Of a stretch of DNA of 64,000 bases, positions 46,821 to 59,276 are shown piece by piece (the first letter of the stretch is position 1; the number at the start of each line of letters is the position of its first letter). Origin of the DNA: Dissophora ornata (Eukaryota > Mortierellomycota > Mortierellomycetes > Mortierellales > Mortierellaceae); the NCBI GenBank assembly GCA_025201705.1, contig MU616590.1, positions 28,590 through 92,589 of the forward strand, written 5' to 3'. The notes under the pieces are model-generated. The model was not told where the DNA came from. It did no database searches and was given only the letters and a program-made list of their open reading frames with translations. The position numbers and the translations under genes were made by a program.

Positions 46821-47105
46821 ATGGCCGTCAAGTACACATTTCTCATCTCTAAGTAAGGAGACCTGCCATCCTTACGCCTGCTAGATTTGTCTTTATCCCA
46901 TCACAATTTACGGCAATTAGTCGACCTCTAACCAGCATTCCGTCTTTATAGGAGAGGTGATGTCGTCTTTTCGCTAGCCTGCGGTATTGGCGCCTATTTT
47001 CTCTACGAGCGGGATCATCCTCGGGAATGGACTCTTAAGGAACTAGTGCAGCGCAAGATAGAGAGAGTCAGGACCGAGGGCTGGTTCCCGGAATCCTCAA
47101 AATGA
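46821..47105 (+). CDS. NCE101: NCE101-like small membrane protein
   Basis: Two exons, 46821-46852 and 46952-47105, giving 61 residues. It reads ISKRGDVVFSLACGIGAYFLYERDHPRE and then TLKELVQRKIE. This matches the fungal NCE101 layout: an N-terminal strand, one hydrophobic segment (about 13-31), a YER-x-x-x-R/P motif and a basic helix. Yeast NCE101 was linked to non-classical protein export; its molecular role is not known. The intron falls inside codon 11. The gene is too short to stand out as an open frame, and the fit to the family is the main evidence. Confidence 0.8.
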
Positions 47106-47341
47106 TCCAAGGTGACATAGCCAACGCATCAAAGACCATCGCACTACATTGCCTTTGGGCGCCACAATGTACAGGAGAGGAAGGGGACGGATCGCACCAC
47201 ATCGAACAAATGGTGGGCAATTAGAGCACGAAGTATACCTCAGGAACTGCTAGCCTCTAATACACTAGCCCAATCTCCTGCTTTGCTGAATCCTTCGTTG
47301 ATATGAACAATTGGGTATAAATCTTCTTGCCTGGCTCGGTT

Positions 47342-48139
47342 TACACACCCTGCTTGTTGATGGAATTGGAAAGTTCATGAAAGTCGGACCTAAAATGACC
47401 AAGAAGAGAAACGAGGAGTAAGCAAATGACATTGACAGCTTGAGTAACGAATCTTTCCAGTGAAACCGTACATTGATCGTCCCAAGTCCTCGAGCTAGTT
47501 GCATGTCAGAATCGGAAATCAGAAGGCGGTTAGTATCTAACATTATATGACCGGCCTCATATTCAATGGTCAAAAGGAGCCGACATACCCTAGCCATGAG
47601 ATCCTTAAGTTCTTGTCCCTTCCTTTCAAACTGAGCCGGGTCAATCTCGTCCTTGTCTGCAGCATCAAGCAATTTGCCGTCCGGTGCCAGGGATTTATCG
47701 TCATCAGCAATTGTCTCCATGCTAATGTGCTTTGCTGCGAGAGCAAGTTGATTCTTTCTGATCTTGTTAAGCTCCTGGAATATGCTCTCGGAATTGTCGC
47801 CTATAGCAGGTGATATTGGGAACTGTATTATGAGTAAACTGCATGTCGTGGCAAAGAACTTGTGCTACTTGAGGCGCGACGCTTCTCACCAAAGGCCTTC
47901 ATATCCCGTCCGTCGATGGCTCGATCAGTTTGTTTGAACGCGGCATCAATGACCCCCAAGGCTTTGTCATGGTCGGATGAAGTCAAATCTGACGCAGGTG
48001 GTATATAGTACCCCCCACCATCCGCACTGTTATTCTGGCTATGTGTCTGCGAAAACGAGCCCTGTGATGTCGACGCTCCAGCTCCAGTTTTTGAGGTCGA
48101 CCCTGGCCCTGACATCCGAGGAGGTGCTTGAGGTTCCAT
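47342..48139 (-). CDS. Small coiled-coil protein, uncharacterised
   Basis: Four exons (complement): 48139-47890, 47800-47589, 47494-47472, 47390-47342, giving 177 residues. A disordered Ser/Gly/Gln-rich N-terminus is followed by helical text: DHDKALGVIDAAFKQTDRAI, SIFQELNKIRKNQLALA and FERKGQELKDLMARL, then EDLGRSMSDFHELSNSI. The heptad-like spacing suggests an alpha-helical subunit of a larger complex, such as a BLOC-1/BORC-type tether or a Mediator-like subunit; I cannot decide. Exon 3 is only 23 nt, with a textbook branch site (ATACTAAC) upstream and matching phases on both sides. Confidence 0.62.
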
Positions 48140-48361
48140 GCTGAGAGAGCGAGATTTAGCAAGACAAATTGGAGACGATTATAGAAAGATGAGCACCAAG
48201 TGATGCATCTTTCCTCCTCATTTCTCTCCTTGCTCCTCTATCCTTGGTGGCAATTCCTACCACCGCAGTCACTTTCCCGTCTGGCCATTAGGGCAGACTA
48301 AATTTCAAAACAAAAAAATGAGGCACTATTTTTTCTTCTTTCGACACCTTCATAGAGCACC
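48140..48361. promoter_or_regulatory. Short shared promoter, coiled-coil gene / TRM13
   Basis: 222 bp separate the two divergent ATGs. AT-rich and CT-rich stretches, no clear TATA box. Confidence 0.5.
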
Positions 48362-50456
48362 ATGGCCGAGGCGAAACGACCCCTGGAAAACAAGGACCCA
48401 GAACCAGTAGCGAAAGCTCTCGCAGGGACTCTGGAAGCTCCTGTTCTCCACCACAGACCTCGCAACAAGCGCCAAAAAGTGCAGGGTCAGTGAAGACGCA
48501 CAATTGGCACTGTTGAAGTTCTTCCAGTATGGATCGTCAAAATAGCGGGAGACTCACAAAACGAAACCTCAAATCAATACTCATAGGACCGCCACCGCCT
48601 GTCCCCAGTCGCCCCAGGCAGTGTCATTTCCTATTGCTCAGCAAGAACAAATACTGCAGCTTGACAGCCAAGCTGGGCAACAAATTCTGTGGAGAACATT
48701 CGATGTATGAGGTTACCGCAACTCCAGCATCCGATAAAGCGGCTGCTGGAGAAACCGTTGAAAGTGTAGAAGGAAATGCCATTCGAAAGCGTATTCCTTG
48801 CCCCTTTGATCCCACTCAGTAAGTGTTTTTACTTGCCGTCTGCCTAATTTCTTGTCAACCAGAAACTAACCATGTTGCTTCGATCCGCTATTCTAGCACG
48901 GCGTGGGCAGATGACCTGAAGACCCATCTGTACAAGTGTAATGCCCGACCACGGGACAACCCAGCACAATTCTCTTTGGATGTTAATATATCATTGCCAC
49001 GACCTGCAGCACCAGTGGACGATAACACCGCCTCAGGAGTAGCTTCAGCTACAGCCACACGAACCAATCGTATGGCAAGGAGCGATGTACTAGCAGCATT
49101 GTCTAAGGAACAGCTCTTATTGTTGATTAAAAAGATCCAGGATTTGCACACCAAGTACGTACCGGAGATCAGAACTCTCATTCTGGATCACCCAGCGTTG
49201 GACGAGCGCAAGTAAGTTGAGAGACAGCAACTGCCATCGCCTATTTATCGGGAATGATGGTTCTTACAGAGTTTCTTTATAACATAATGTCAACAGGAAA
49301 ATTGTTAAAAATATCAAGCACGCACATCAACAGGCATCTCTTCTTGGGCACATGAAGCGACTCCATATGCTGGATGATCCAACTACCTGTTATGTCGAGT
49401 TTGGTGCTGGCCGTGGAGAGCTGTCCAACTATCTCAAGATTGCAGTGGATGACCATGGCACTGCAACATTTATTCTTGTGGATCGCACCCCCTCCCGCAA
49501 CAAGTTCGACAGTGCCATCTTAGGATTGGAAGATATCAAATCTTTGGTCAAGAGACACACCATGGACATCAAGGATCTTGTCCTTGCAGAGGTTCCAGAG
49601 CTGAGAAGGGATGTCACTGCAACGCAGCGGGTGCCTCCTGTCAAGAAAGATACCAGTGCAGACGGCACAGCAGACAAAGAATCAGAGTATGTTGAAAAGA
49701 AGCCAGTCGTGGCCATATCGAAGCATCTTTGTGGTGGCGCAACAGATCTTACACTCAAGTGTCTCACCAACTTCCAGCAGAGGTAATATTTGAGAGACCT
49801 TCATATCGCTGTTTGGTTTCTGGAAAGACGCGTTACTGACGTGTCGCATCATCTATAAATCCTGTTGTCATAGTGAGCGCGAAAAGTCTCCGCTGCCTTC
49901 ACCTGTCAAGGGTATCCTTATTGCCCTTTGCTGCCATCAGCTTTGCCACCACTACATGTATCCAAATCAAGCGTTTTTGAAAGAGATCGACATTAGTCCT
50001 GAGGAATTTGTATATCTGACACGCATGAGCAGTTGGGCTGTTTGTATCAACCAAACCAAGACTGAAGCCTCATCCACGGCCTCAGAAGACAAGGAGGGCT
50101 CTCTTGCTAATAATGATAGCAGTGCTAGTAGCCCGGTCGCGGGCGAAGATGAGCACAGCGTCGAGGCAGACAGTGCACTGGAGGAATTGGGGTAGGTCGA
50201 CAATCTTTCCTGGACTCGCGGAAAATGTAGCTCGCTCGTTACTAACTCTTGCATATCACGCAATAGTTCTCATATCCCAACATTGGATTCTCAGGCACGC
50301 GAGCGCCTCGGACAACAGTGCAAGCGACTGCTGGACATTGGTCGTGTACGATATCTGAAAGAAAACGGCTTCGATGCCGAACTTGTTTACTATGTCGACA
50401 AAGAGACCTCTCTGGAGAACCTGGCACTGATGGCGGTGCCTTCTAGAGCGGAATAA
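48362..50456 (+). CDS. TRM13: tRNA 2'-O-methyltransferase TRM13
   Basis: Methylates the 2'-OH of position 4 in certain tRNAs. Six exons: 48362-48485, 48587-48818, 48897-49211, 49297-49782, 49874-50191, 50267-50456, giving 554 residues. The N-terminal Cys/His zinc regions are typical: RQCHFLLLSKNKYCS with FCGEH, then PCPFDPTH and LKTHLYKCNARP (CHHC finger). The methyltransferase domain has VEFGAGRGELS (SAM-binding loop, about 257-267), FILVDR, KHLCGGATDLTLKC and ALCCHQLCHHHYM. The end, VRYLKENGFDAELVYYV, also fits the family. A Ser/Glu-rich insert sits at about 425-460. The start is the first ATG in the frame. Confidence 0.94.
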
Positions 50457-50697
50457 ATAACGTGGATTTTATTTTCGATCAACTTCGCCGTAGAAAACTG
50501 TGGAACCCAGCGTCCTATGTTGATGTGACGTCTTTTTCTTGGTACATTTATTTTTGTGGACGGAGATCAAGTGTTGAAGGGACATTCCTTCCATTGTTTT
50601 CCACTCGACATCGTTCTCGATTTGTCATTGAATCCTCGTCTCTCTCAGACTACAAAGCTTCCCTTCGTCTTAAAACTATAACACAAAATCGCCCAAC

Positions 50698-52434
50698 ATG
50701 AGCAAGGATATGAAGAACGTCAACAACTGGTAACGTCCTGCTTTCCCTGCCAGAGCCTGAGGCGAATAGCGAATAAAGTGCCCTGAAGTAGTAAAACAAA
50801 AAAAAAGAGACTCCTCTCAAGACTATAACTTACTCAAACCATGATGCACCCTCCCATCCTGCGTCGTATCCTTGTAGGCACTGGGTTGACAAGAACTGCA
50901 TCAGCTGGGCCAGGACCTACTTTGAAACGGAGCTCATCAACGTGTCTGCAGAGGCTAACGGATCTTCTGTCAAGACCCTTGCCGTGACTTCTGTGACTGG
51001 AGACGTGGATGTGAACCAGCGCAAGGGCAAGATCATCACCATCTTCGATGTCGCTATCACTTTGACCTTTGAAGGTAAACATCCGATAGCAGTCAACGTT
51101 CCGGATCACATTCTCAGTTTCTCCAATCAAAGGATGTTAGTGATTGACACGCATCAAATCGGGATTCTTTATTCTTATTTCTTCAGGCACCACTGCTGAT
51201 GGAACCGCTGTCACTGGAAAGATTGAGATTCCAGAGGTTGCGCACGATACCGATATCGATGACTATGTTGTAAGTGGGTATTCTCAATTGCAAGGGTGTT
51301 TTGTGTTCAGGGAAAGGCACTTAGGATCGGGAATTAATAGAGTCGAATGATTTTGCTCCATAAAACATATCCAGTTCGATGTTACCGTCGATGCCGATAA
51401 CAGCTCAAAGCAGCCTGTTAGGGACCTGATCCGCAAGAACTTGGCTCCTATCCTCCGCAAGAAACTGGAAGCGTTTGCGTCGGATCTCATCAAGGGTATG
51501 TGCAATTTTAGCTTTAGCCCATATTCGAAATTTAATGTTCTCCTGAGGATCTTGGTATACTAAAGCGGACTCATCATTTTGTATCGCAACACATTTTAGT
51601 CCACGGAAAGGATGTTCAAGTCGATAGCGATTTCTCTAAGTCGTCGACCCCCGTCCGTTCCTCTACTCCATCATCCACGAGCTCAGCTCTTTCTGCCTCC
51701 AAGCTCGCTAACACCACAGCGGGTGTTGTCAACACCACGACATTGGAGGAGTCTATTGAGCTACAGGCATCCGCACACGATGTGTATGACGTTCTGTTGA
51801 ACGAGGCTAAGGTCAAGGCTTGGACTCGCAGCGACAAATCGACGATCGAGCCCAAGGTCGGAGCCAAGTTCAGCTTCTTTGGCGGAAATGTCTCGGGCGA
51901 GAACAAGGAATTGGTTGAGGATAAGAAGATTGTCCAGAGCTGGCGTTTGGGCTCTTGGCCATCAGGTATGATCGCTCTTTTTGCTGACGTAATTGCGAGT
52001 ACCCAAAGTTTTTGTTCGAGTTTTAACATTCTTGAACCAACCTTTTCTTTCACTGTTTCCTTGTAGGTCACTACTCCACGGTCACCATGGACATTTCCCA
52101 GAGCACAAACTCGACGGTGATCAAGTTCAAGCAGGAAGGCGTCCCCATTGGAGAGCAGGAGATTACTCGCCAGAACTGGAGTAACTACTACTGGGCCGAG
52201 ATCAAGCGCACGTTCGGGTACGTACGACTGTCGTCTTCGTCTTCTTCTTCCATGTCAAATGCTGCAACAGCACCATCATCATCGGACAAGAAGAAGCAGA
52301 AACGTCGCCGTCGCGTGGCCGAAAAGAGAAAGAGCGCTGGCAGTAGCGATGGTGGTGCTGTTGGATTGTATACTGGAGCTGGACTCGCAGTACTGACCGC
52401 GTTTGCCCTTGGATTCTGGTTTTCCAAAAAATAA
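50698..52434 (+). CDS. AHA1: AHA1-type HSP90 ATPase activator with C-terminal membrane anchor
   Basis: Binds HSP90 and stimulates its ATPase. Six exons: 50698-50729, 50878-51074, 51187-51269, 51375-51495, 51600-51965, 52067-52434, giving 388 residues. The signature NNWHWVDKN is split by intron 1. The N-terminal domain (1-145) and a Ser/Thr linker lead to the START-like AHSA1 domain (about 190-315: IELQASAHDVYDVLLNEAKV, AKFSFFGGNVSGEN, WRLGSWPSGHYSTV). A poly-Ser stretch, a basic cluster (KKKQKRRRRVAEKRK) and a hydrophobic tail segment (about 364-386, TGAGLAVLTAFALGFWF) then end in KK. The family normally stops after the AHSA1 domain, so the tail anchor is unusual. Confidence 0.93.
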
Positions 52435-53004
52435 ACCCCAATCACCAACCACGCTCCACCCTTCCTTTGCATCTTTTTTTTTTCTTTCTCTTTTCTTTCA
52501 TCTGCATATAGCTATGGCCTCGGTCTTTAATCCAGCAAAAAAAGTACATCAACAACAACAACAGCAGCAGCAACAGCAACAAAACGCATCCGCACGTTCA
52601 CATTTGGCGAACACAGCATACACCGGGAAAAGGAATCGAGAGACTGAAGCGAGAAATTTTTCACCACAAATAAAAGAAACTGCCAGCACCATTCCCTACT
52701 CTACACAAATAAAACAAATATAGCAATTTCATTGACTCATGTCATGACTGGATATATGGAATTGAAGGATTGCTTGTGGTTGGCGCGTTAACGCGATGCG
52801 TTTCAATCGTTTGTTGAAGGCTGTGAGCTTGGGTTGACTTTTTAAATTATTATTAGAGTCGGCGTGTATGTGCTTATTGGGCTATGCAAATGGCCCAACC
52901 CACTACATCTAATATAATAATGTTGCGTCTCTCATGCTTGAAAATGCAGGTACACCAGGTACAAGTATTACAAATAACAGGAAAATGGAAGAGTGAAGGA
53001 ATTA
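52435..53004. other. Convergent 3' intergenic region with CAA/CAG microsatellite
   Basis: A CAACAG-type trinucleotide tract lies at about 52549-52583. No gene; the frame that reads it as poly-Gln (52403-52723) has no other support. Confidence 0.5.
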
Positions 53005-54126
53005 TTAGCCTCTATAGTAATCAGGTCGAGGTGGAAGTTGGGCTTGCACGAAGGGCGGTGAAGTGGGCGATCCCGTGCCGGTCTCCAAATACTGCAGACT
53101 CCGACCACTACCATCAGACTGTCGACTACCCTGACCCAAGGAGTTTGCAGATCTTCTTGGATCTGCTGCGCCAGCTGCGCCGGCTGCACTAGATCCGATG
53201 CCAGCTGCACCTTCTAGCGTTGGCGCGTAGAACCCTTTGGCAGCGTCCTTCACCATCGCCATGAACGACTCGTGTCTAAACGCGGTTCTTGGACCAGCAT
53301 CGCTCATTTCCGGGAATGACCCGGTATCGCTGCCATTGTTGACAGCCACACCCGTGTAATCCCTCTTGCGCTGTTTCTCCTGGTACCGATACGCTAATAA
53401 GATTATCAGTCCGACGAGCGCAAGGGCACCGATGACAACGCCGAGGATCACGGCAAGTGATGAAGAACCAGACCCATCCATCTTGGACCCATCACCGGAT
53501 CCGCCACTGCCGGAACCGGGCGATGTTGTGGGTAGTACGCCACTGATGGAAGAGGTAGATGAAGTGAGGAAGGTTGATGTAGTTGTAAATGCTGTGGTAG
53601 ACGTAATGGATATACTTGAAAGGGTGATAGAAGAGGGGGTCGTTGATGGAGATGGGATGATCGTAGACGATAGTGTGACTGAAGCAGGAGGCAGCGTTGT
53701 TGGCGTTGACGCGGTTGGGCTTGGCTGCAGCAGAGTTGAGGTTGCTGAAGGTGGCGGTAGAATTGCCGGCGGATTCGTGGGGGATGGCGTGTCGGTATTA
53801 GAGCTGGTGGGACTATGCGAAGGTGAGGAGGGCTGTGAAGATGGAGATGGGAGCTCGGGACTAGGTTGCGGTGTGCTCGGCAGAGGCGGTAAAGTTGGTC
53901 GTGGTGGGTTTACTGTTGGCAGAGGATGAACAGGGCCCAGGGATATTGAGGGATTTGGGTTAGGTTTTGGCTTTTGGGTTGGAGAGTGTCTTGGGGTTTT
54001 AGAACGGTGGTGATGAGAGTGACGATGATGATGGCGATGCGTAGATTTGTGTGCCCTGAGTTCTTCAGGGTCAGGGCTGGCGGAGCGTGCGGGGCCTAAT
54101 CGATTTGGGTTATGGTTGGTGCTCAT
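53005..54126 (-). CDS. Ser/Pro/Thr-rich single-pass membrane protein
   Basis: Intronless as drawn, 373 residues. A His-rich cluster (about 30-40) and a long Pro/Ser/Thr region (about 50-220, likely O-glycosylated) precede a Gly/Ser hinge, one TM segment (about 224-246, LAVILGVVIGALALVGLIILLAY) and a basic stop-transfer (QEKQRKR). The cytoplasmic tail carries an Ala/Gly run and ends in PPRPDYYRG. This looks like a surface sensor, but no signal peptide is present at this ATG. Either the TM itself inserts the N-terminus, or a 5' exon is missing (a TTGACAG acceptor-like site lies just upstream). No family recognised. Confidence 0.62.
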   Translation of the reverse strand: MSTNHNPNRLGPARSASPDPEELRAHKSTHRHHHRHSHHHRSKTPRHSPTQKPKPNPNPSISLGPVHPLPTVNPPRPTLPPLPSTPQPSPELPSPSSQPSSPSHSPTSSNTDTPSPTNPPAILPPPSATSTLLQPSPTASTPTTLPPASVTLSSTIIPSPSTTPSSITLSSISITSTTAFTTTSTFLTSSTSSISGVLPTTSPGSGSGGSGDGSKMDGSGSSSLAVILGVVIGALALVGLIILLAYRYQEKQRKRDYTGVAVNNGSDTGSFPEMSDAGPRTAFRHESFMAMVKDAAKGFYAPTLEGAAGIGSSAAGAAGAADPRRSANSLGQGSRQSDGSGRSLQYLETGTGSPTSPPFVQAQLPPRPDYYRG

Positions 54127-54375
54127 TGTTCGCGAGGCTGTCAATATGTCTTGGCTGGTCTTTGACTCGTCCTGGGAAGATGGTGGCGATCCGCTCTTTC
54201 TCGAAAAGTTTAAAAAAAAACGGCTAGAGTGGAGGAGCAAGGTTCGAAGGAGTGAAGAGAAGGACAGAGGCGGAGGAGTTATGCCCAATACGTCGAAGAT
54301 GATGAAGAGACGCGAAGGTCGGTAATCCGGGGAACAGCAGAGAAGGGAGGGGAGAGAGAGGGGAAAAAAGAAAAA

Positions 54376-54415
<40 letters not shown>

Positions 54416-56868
54416 GAGAAATGAGAGGAGCGGGCAGCGTAAATATTGAGCGAGAGATATATCAGATGTTGAAGAAGGCGCGTGTTTGTTATGATGTGCG
54501 TATTTGTTGTGGTTGCACTGTCCGACACGCGTTATCCTCTCCGCTGGTCAGGCCACACACAGACAAATCCCAAGGGCAAACGCGACTAAAAATAACGGGA
54601 AAGGGTGACCGAAGACAGTCGAACTGTTCGCACAAACGAGAGGATCGACTGTATTCCCCTCGCAAGTTTCCATGGATGCAACTTATTCCTTCTTCACCAT
54701 CCAACGCTCGCAAGTGTATGCGGATTCTCCGCCCGCGGACAGAAATCAACACCGCGCCAATAGCATAAACACAAGAAATAGTCATAGCGCACAGAGGAAA
54801 GAGGGAAGAATTCAAGTAAAAATAGCCTGGAGACACAAAGCATCGCCCACTGAAAAATTTTAACATGGAGGCTACTTTTCTCAGAACTCCGGTTCATCGC
54901 GCCTCCGGGTTTGGGGCTTGGAGAGGCGTGGCATGCAAATAATAAACATTCTTTCGATCATGCTTTGGATCGAGGGTTGGTTGTTGGGGTGACTTCAATA
55001 CTCAGTCTTTTGTCGTGGCAACCAGAAAAGATACGGTCTTCGTACTCAAAGTAATGAGATTAGTGTTCACAATTTCACATTCTCAACTTTCGAGGTATTG
55101 TACTACTGACGTGACATGAGGGTGTTGCACGATAGGGGGTGTGGGTAGAAAACACATGGCACATGGAGAAGAGGGCTACGGATCGGAAAAGAGCTGACAT
55201 TTTAGAATGTTACCGAGAAAAAGCTGGCACTATCAATTCAGTGCCAGGTGACGCGTGCCTATGCTATCTGGAACGTAAAATATGACGGACGAATGGGCAT
55301 CCCATGTCCACGCATGGGACATAAACAGGGGGGATATGAAAAGGGGCCATGATGCCCGTTATTCAAAGTCTGCGCTGGTCATGTTCCAAGACGCGACATG
55401 GTATATCACTTGGTCCAACAGACGTGACAGATTCCCCTTTTTCACAGTCAACTCTAAAACGATCCTTTGCCTCTGCACGGAGCACGCCCTCGCTCGCCAC
55501 GCTACACGTATTGAACATACATTTTTCCGCGCTTGTTCCTGACGGGACAAGTTGTTTTGTCCTTTGCAGATTTTCCAGATACACCCACCAGAATATATAT
55601 TGTAAAAATAGCGACATTTGTACCTCGCCTGCGATATCAATCTTTGAATCGCTTTTGTCAAAAGTCTCGCGCACCCATCTGGGTGGCACGCATTGCTGCC
55701 AACAGTTAACACACTATTGACATACCTGGGAATGTTGGCTCCGAGCTATATGGCGGAAGTTGCGATTGCAAAGATCTCAAGTCCCTTGGTTAGAATTCGC
55801 GAAAAGTTTTGAGGGAGCAGTGGAAGGTGGAGAGGTGACGAGAGAGTGTAAGGGTGTCACAGTGGATGAGAGGCAAATTGCCGAGGGCTTGAGGTGCTGA
55901 GGTGCTTAAAGCCGAAAAATGGCCTACAGTCGCGCGCACAGGTACACGCTCCTTGTCTGCAGAGTATAGCGAGTAAGTTCTGCTGAGTTGAGGACAGGTG
56001 TGCGTGTGTAAACACTATTGATTCTGTTTTTGATTTATATGAGTTCTATGTTCTTATCGACTGAGAGCTAGGTCTTGATGGTCACTTGTGAAAGTGCCGC
56101 AAGTACGAAACAAAGGGAGAGTCGGGATGAGAGTGAGTGGTGTAAAACGGGTTTCTAAACTTCGCTCTGGTCAAGGAGGACGAAAAGAGAGGAGAGAAAT
56201 AAAGTCTTTGACGAACAGTGGCGACAGGAAGATGAAAAACGTTGGGCTGACATCCATAGGCTGTGCTTTTATAGCAGCTACAAGGTTGTTCTCCTCGAAC
56301 TAATCGAGTCCCTTTTATTGCGTCTGTACTCCTGAGAGCCTGGCATTGTAATTTCACGAATATCGATTATGCACAGTCATGCGTTGTTGATGTAAAGTTT
56401 GCCTCCAGGCCCTGACCTGGGGGTAGGTGAACATGGATTACCAAGACGCGTGCCCAGCATCGAGACAAACGCGTAAGTCGTGACGAAGCAACACGCGATG
56501 GACACGCGAGTGACTGGGTTGGCGCCTTGATAATTTCGCAATGTCATGTACAGTACACGCGCTGGTGGTCCATGCAGAACTGACGAGAAAGAATCAACCT
56601 CGGCTGCACACACATGTATTCCGAACAAACCAAGCGTAACCCCGAGCCGGACAGCCGATGATGTGTGTTGGTTTGACAAGTAGACTGCTACCGTGTGTTT
56701 TGCGTTGGAGGAAGGCAGTTGTCCCCATCTGACCAGGGCTCAACCTTTTGGACTGGCGCTGCCACCGATCAAACCATAAACCTTGAATGCGCCCATAATC
56801 CTTTTCTCATCTCTGCAGCCGAAACATTCGTTTTCTTTCATTCCACTTACCATTCACCTACCCTCGCC
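54127..56868. other. Divergent intergenic region with GA microsatellite
   Basis: Contains an unbroken GA repeat at about 54381-54410 (CT-rich leader of the minus-strand gene) and CT-rich DNA before the amidase ATG. No gene between 54.9 and 56.8 kb that I can support. Confidence 0.5.
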
Positions 56869-59276
56869 ATGAGCTCTTACAACCTCAAAAACCCAAACAC
56901 ACCTGTTGTATCGGGCACGCTCTTGGCGGTCCTCTGCAATGTCGTGGAGAGTATCGGCGAGTCTACAGGTATCACCTCTTACCTCTGCAACGATGCTGGT
57001 CTATTCTGCCTCCGCTCCAAGGAATACACAGAGGCGCCCATGGCTATGCCCATCTGGGCGCCGTCCCAGGACATGGTCAATGCCGCTATCCCTGACAATA
57101 CCAGCACTTTCAGTGCCCGCGATTTTTTGGCCGCCATTCAAACGCAGGCTAATCAGGAGGCTGCACAGGGAGTGCAGCCTTCAACAACTGAGCACAAATT
57201 CCTTACATGCCGCGACTTTTATATCGCCTACAAGTCCGGAAGGAAGACGCCAACTGAGGTATGGAAATGTTGCAGCATCTCAACGTTGGTGACTTGCGGT
57301 ATTCCCACGCTTTTCCTTTTGCATCTGAACCAAGTTTCTGGAATATTAGGTTGCGGAGCAGTTGGTGGAGCACATTAAGGCATCAGACGAAATCACACCT
57401 GCATTGGGTGCTGTTTGGAACTGGAAGAAGGACGCCATCATTAAGCAAGCCAATGCCTCGACCACTCGATACAGTGAGGGCAGACCTCTGAGTATCGTCG
57501 ACGGAGTCCCTATTGTCATCAAAGGTTTGTTGGCTGCGCTATTTGCTATTTAAACAGTGACAGTTTTCTCTGTGATGCCTGCAATTCACTGACGAACCGT
57601 GCCCTAATCCGCGCTCCATCACGACACGTATTTTACCCCTACTAGACGAGATTGATGTCGAAGGATTCGAGACCGGAGTTGGAACCAACTTTCTCAACAA
57701 GGGAAATCCGGCAAAGGAGGATGCCCAATTGGTAGCGTTGCTTCGAGCCCACGGTGCTATCATTGTCGGGAAGTCGACCATGCATGAGATTGGTAAGTAT
57801 TTTATGGATATCCAGGGCGGGCTTAATAAGGAATCTCATACTGGGATACAAACCGGCAAACCTTACTTTACTGTTGTTCAATGGCGACGATAGGACTGGG
57901 AATCACAAACTTTAACCCAAGCACCAAGACTCCCCGTAATCCATACCAGCCTGAACACTCGACGGGAGGAAGCTCGGGGGGATCCGGCGCTGCGGTTGGT
58001 TCTGGGTAAGTTCGGCGCCGAAGATTTGCATCTCGTGTTGTATCGATCTTTAACGCTCTGTTGTTTTCTTTTCATAGACTTTGTCCAATTGCCATAGGAT
58101 GCGACGGCGGTGGATCGGTCCGAGTCCCTTCGTCGTACTGCGGAATCTATGGCTTGAAGCCGACGCAGGGCCGTATTTCGTCTCGGGGTGAATACCCGTT
58201 GGCTCCCACTGTGGCAATCAGTGGACCCATGTGCGCCACGATGGAGGACCTGGCGATTGTCTACGCCATCATCGCAGGTCAAGATGAGAAGGTTTGTCTC
58301 TCACAAAAAACACAGCGCGTATTTTTTTATTATTGTTCTCGGCATGTCATTTCTAAACAAAGTTTTATTTTTTATGCTTTAGGATGAGTATTCGTGCGTG
58401 CAACCCCCTGTAGCTCTACCCGCACCCTTCAGCGCGGCATCAAGCAGCCAGCTGCAGGGTCTTCGTATCGGCATTTACCGCCGTTGGTTTGACGATGTAA
58501 GCCACCCCGAGATCTCTCAGGTGTGCTATAAAATGCTGGAGAGACTGTGCAACGACCACGGGGCCGTGCTTGTCGAAATCGAGATCCCAGAGCTCTTTGA
58601 GAATGGCAAAGCCCACAACATCACCATTGTTGGAGAGATGCTCTCCAAGGTCCACGTAAGTTGCATCTGATAATCTAGATGGGTAGTAGAGGTTGGTTTA
58701 CGTACAAGAACCCGTCTAAGCAGGGTTACTTTATAGAAAGATCGCAAGAAGCTCAACCACCAGACGCGTTTGGAATTGGCGATGATGGCCAGCTTGAGAA
58801 TGCCGGATTATATTCGTGCCCAGCAGCAGCGGGCGCGCAGTATCCGCTTCCTGGAGACCCTGTTTGGCCACAAGGCATCGAACGAGCAGCATCAGGCTCA
58901 ATATCCATGTCTTGGTGGCAAAGACGGTGTTGTGGACGTGATTGTTACCCCGACTATCGCCAACTTGCCGACCAAGGTCAAAGCTGGAGCGGTGTCGCAC
59001 GGAGAGTCGAACTATGTGAACAGCGTCAAGACAATGCAGTACATGATGATGGCTAACCTGACGGGCATCCCAGGTATCACTGCTGTGGCGGGTTACTCCA
59101 AGGAGCAATTTGTGCACGCGAACGGTGACAAGTACCCAACTGGATTCCCGATTGGCATCCAGTTTATGAGCCAGTGGTGGGACGAGAAGCGCCTGATCCA
59201 GATTGCAAGCGTGTGCGAGCAGGTGCTGGAGACGCGCCAGAAGCCCAAGATCTGGGTTGGCGACTACGAGTTGTAA
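56869..59276 (+). CDS. Amidase-signature hydrolase, FAAH-like
   Basis: Seven exons: 56869-57258, 57350-57524, 57646-57792, 57894-58005, 58078-58291, 58383-58655, 58737-59276, giving 616 residues. The Ser-cisSer-Lys triad is present: K188 (PIVIKDEID), S264 in [10 protein letters not shown] and nucleophile S288 in [22 protein letters not shown]; the 24-residue spacing of the two serines equals that of fatty acid amide hydrolase. The N-terminal about 100 residues lack a clear TM. The C-terminus has [11 protein letters not shown] and [15 protein letters not shown]. Hydrolysis of fatty-acid amides or other amides is expected; the substrate is unproven. The start is the ATG after a pyrimidine-rich leader. 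Confidence 0.9.

Noticed and set aside
52403..52723. Poly-Gln open frame downstream of AHA1
   Set aside because: Arises from a CAA/CAG microsatellite in a convergent 3' region, with no support outside the repeat.
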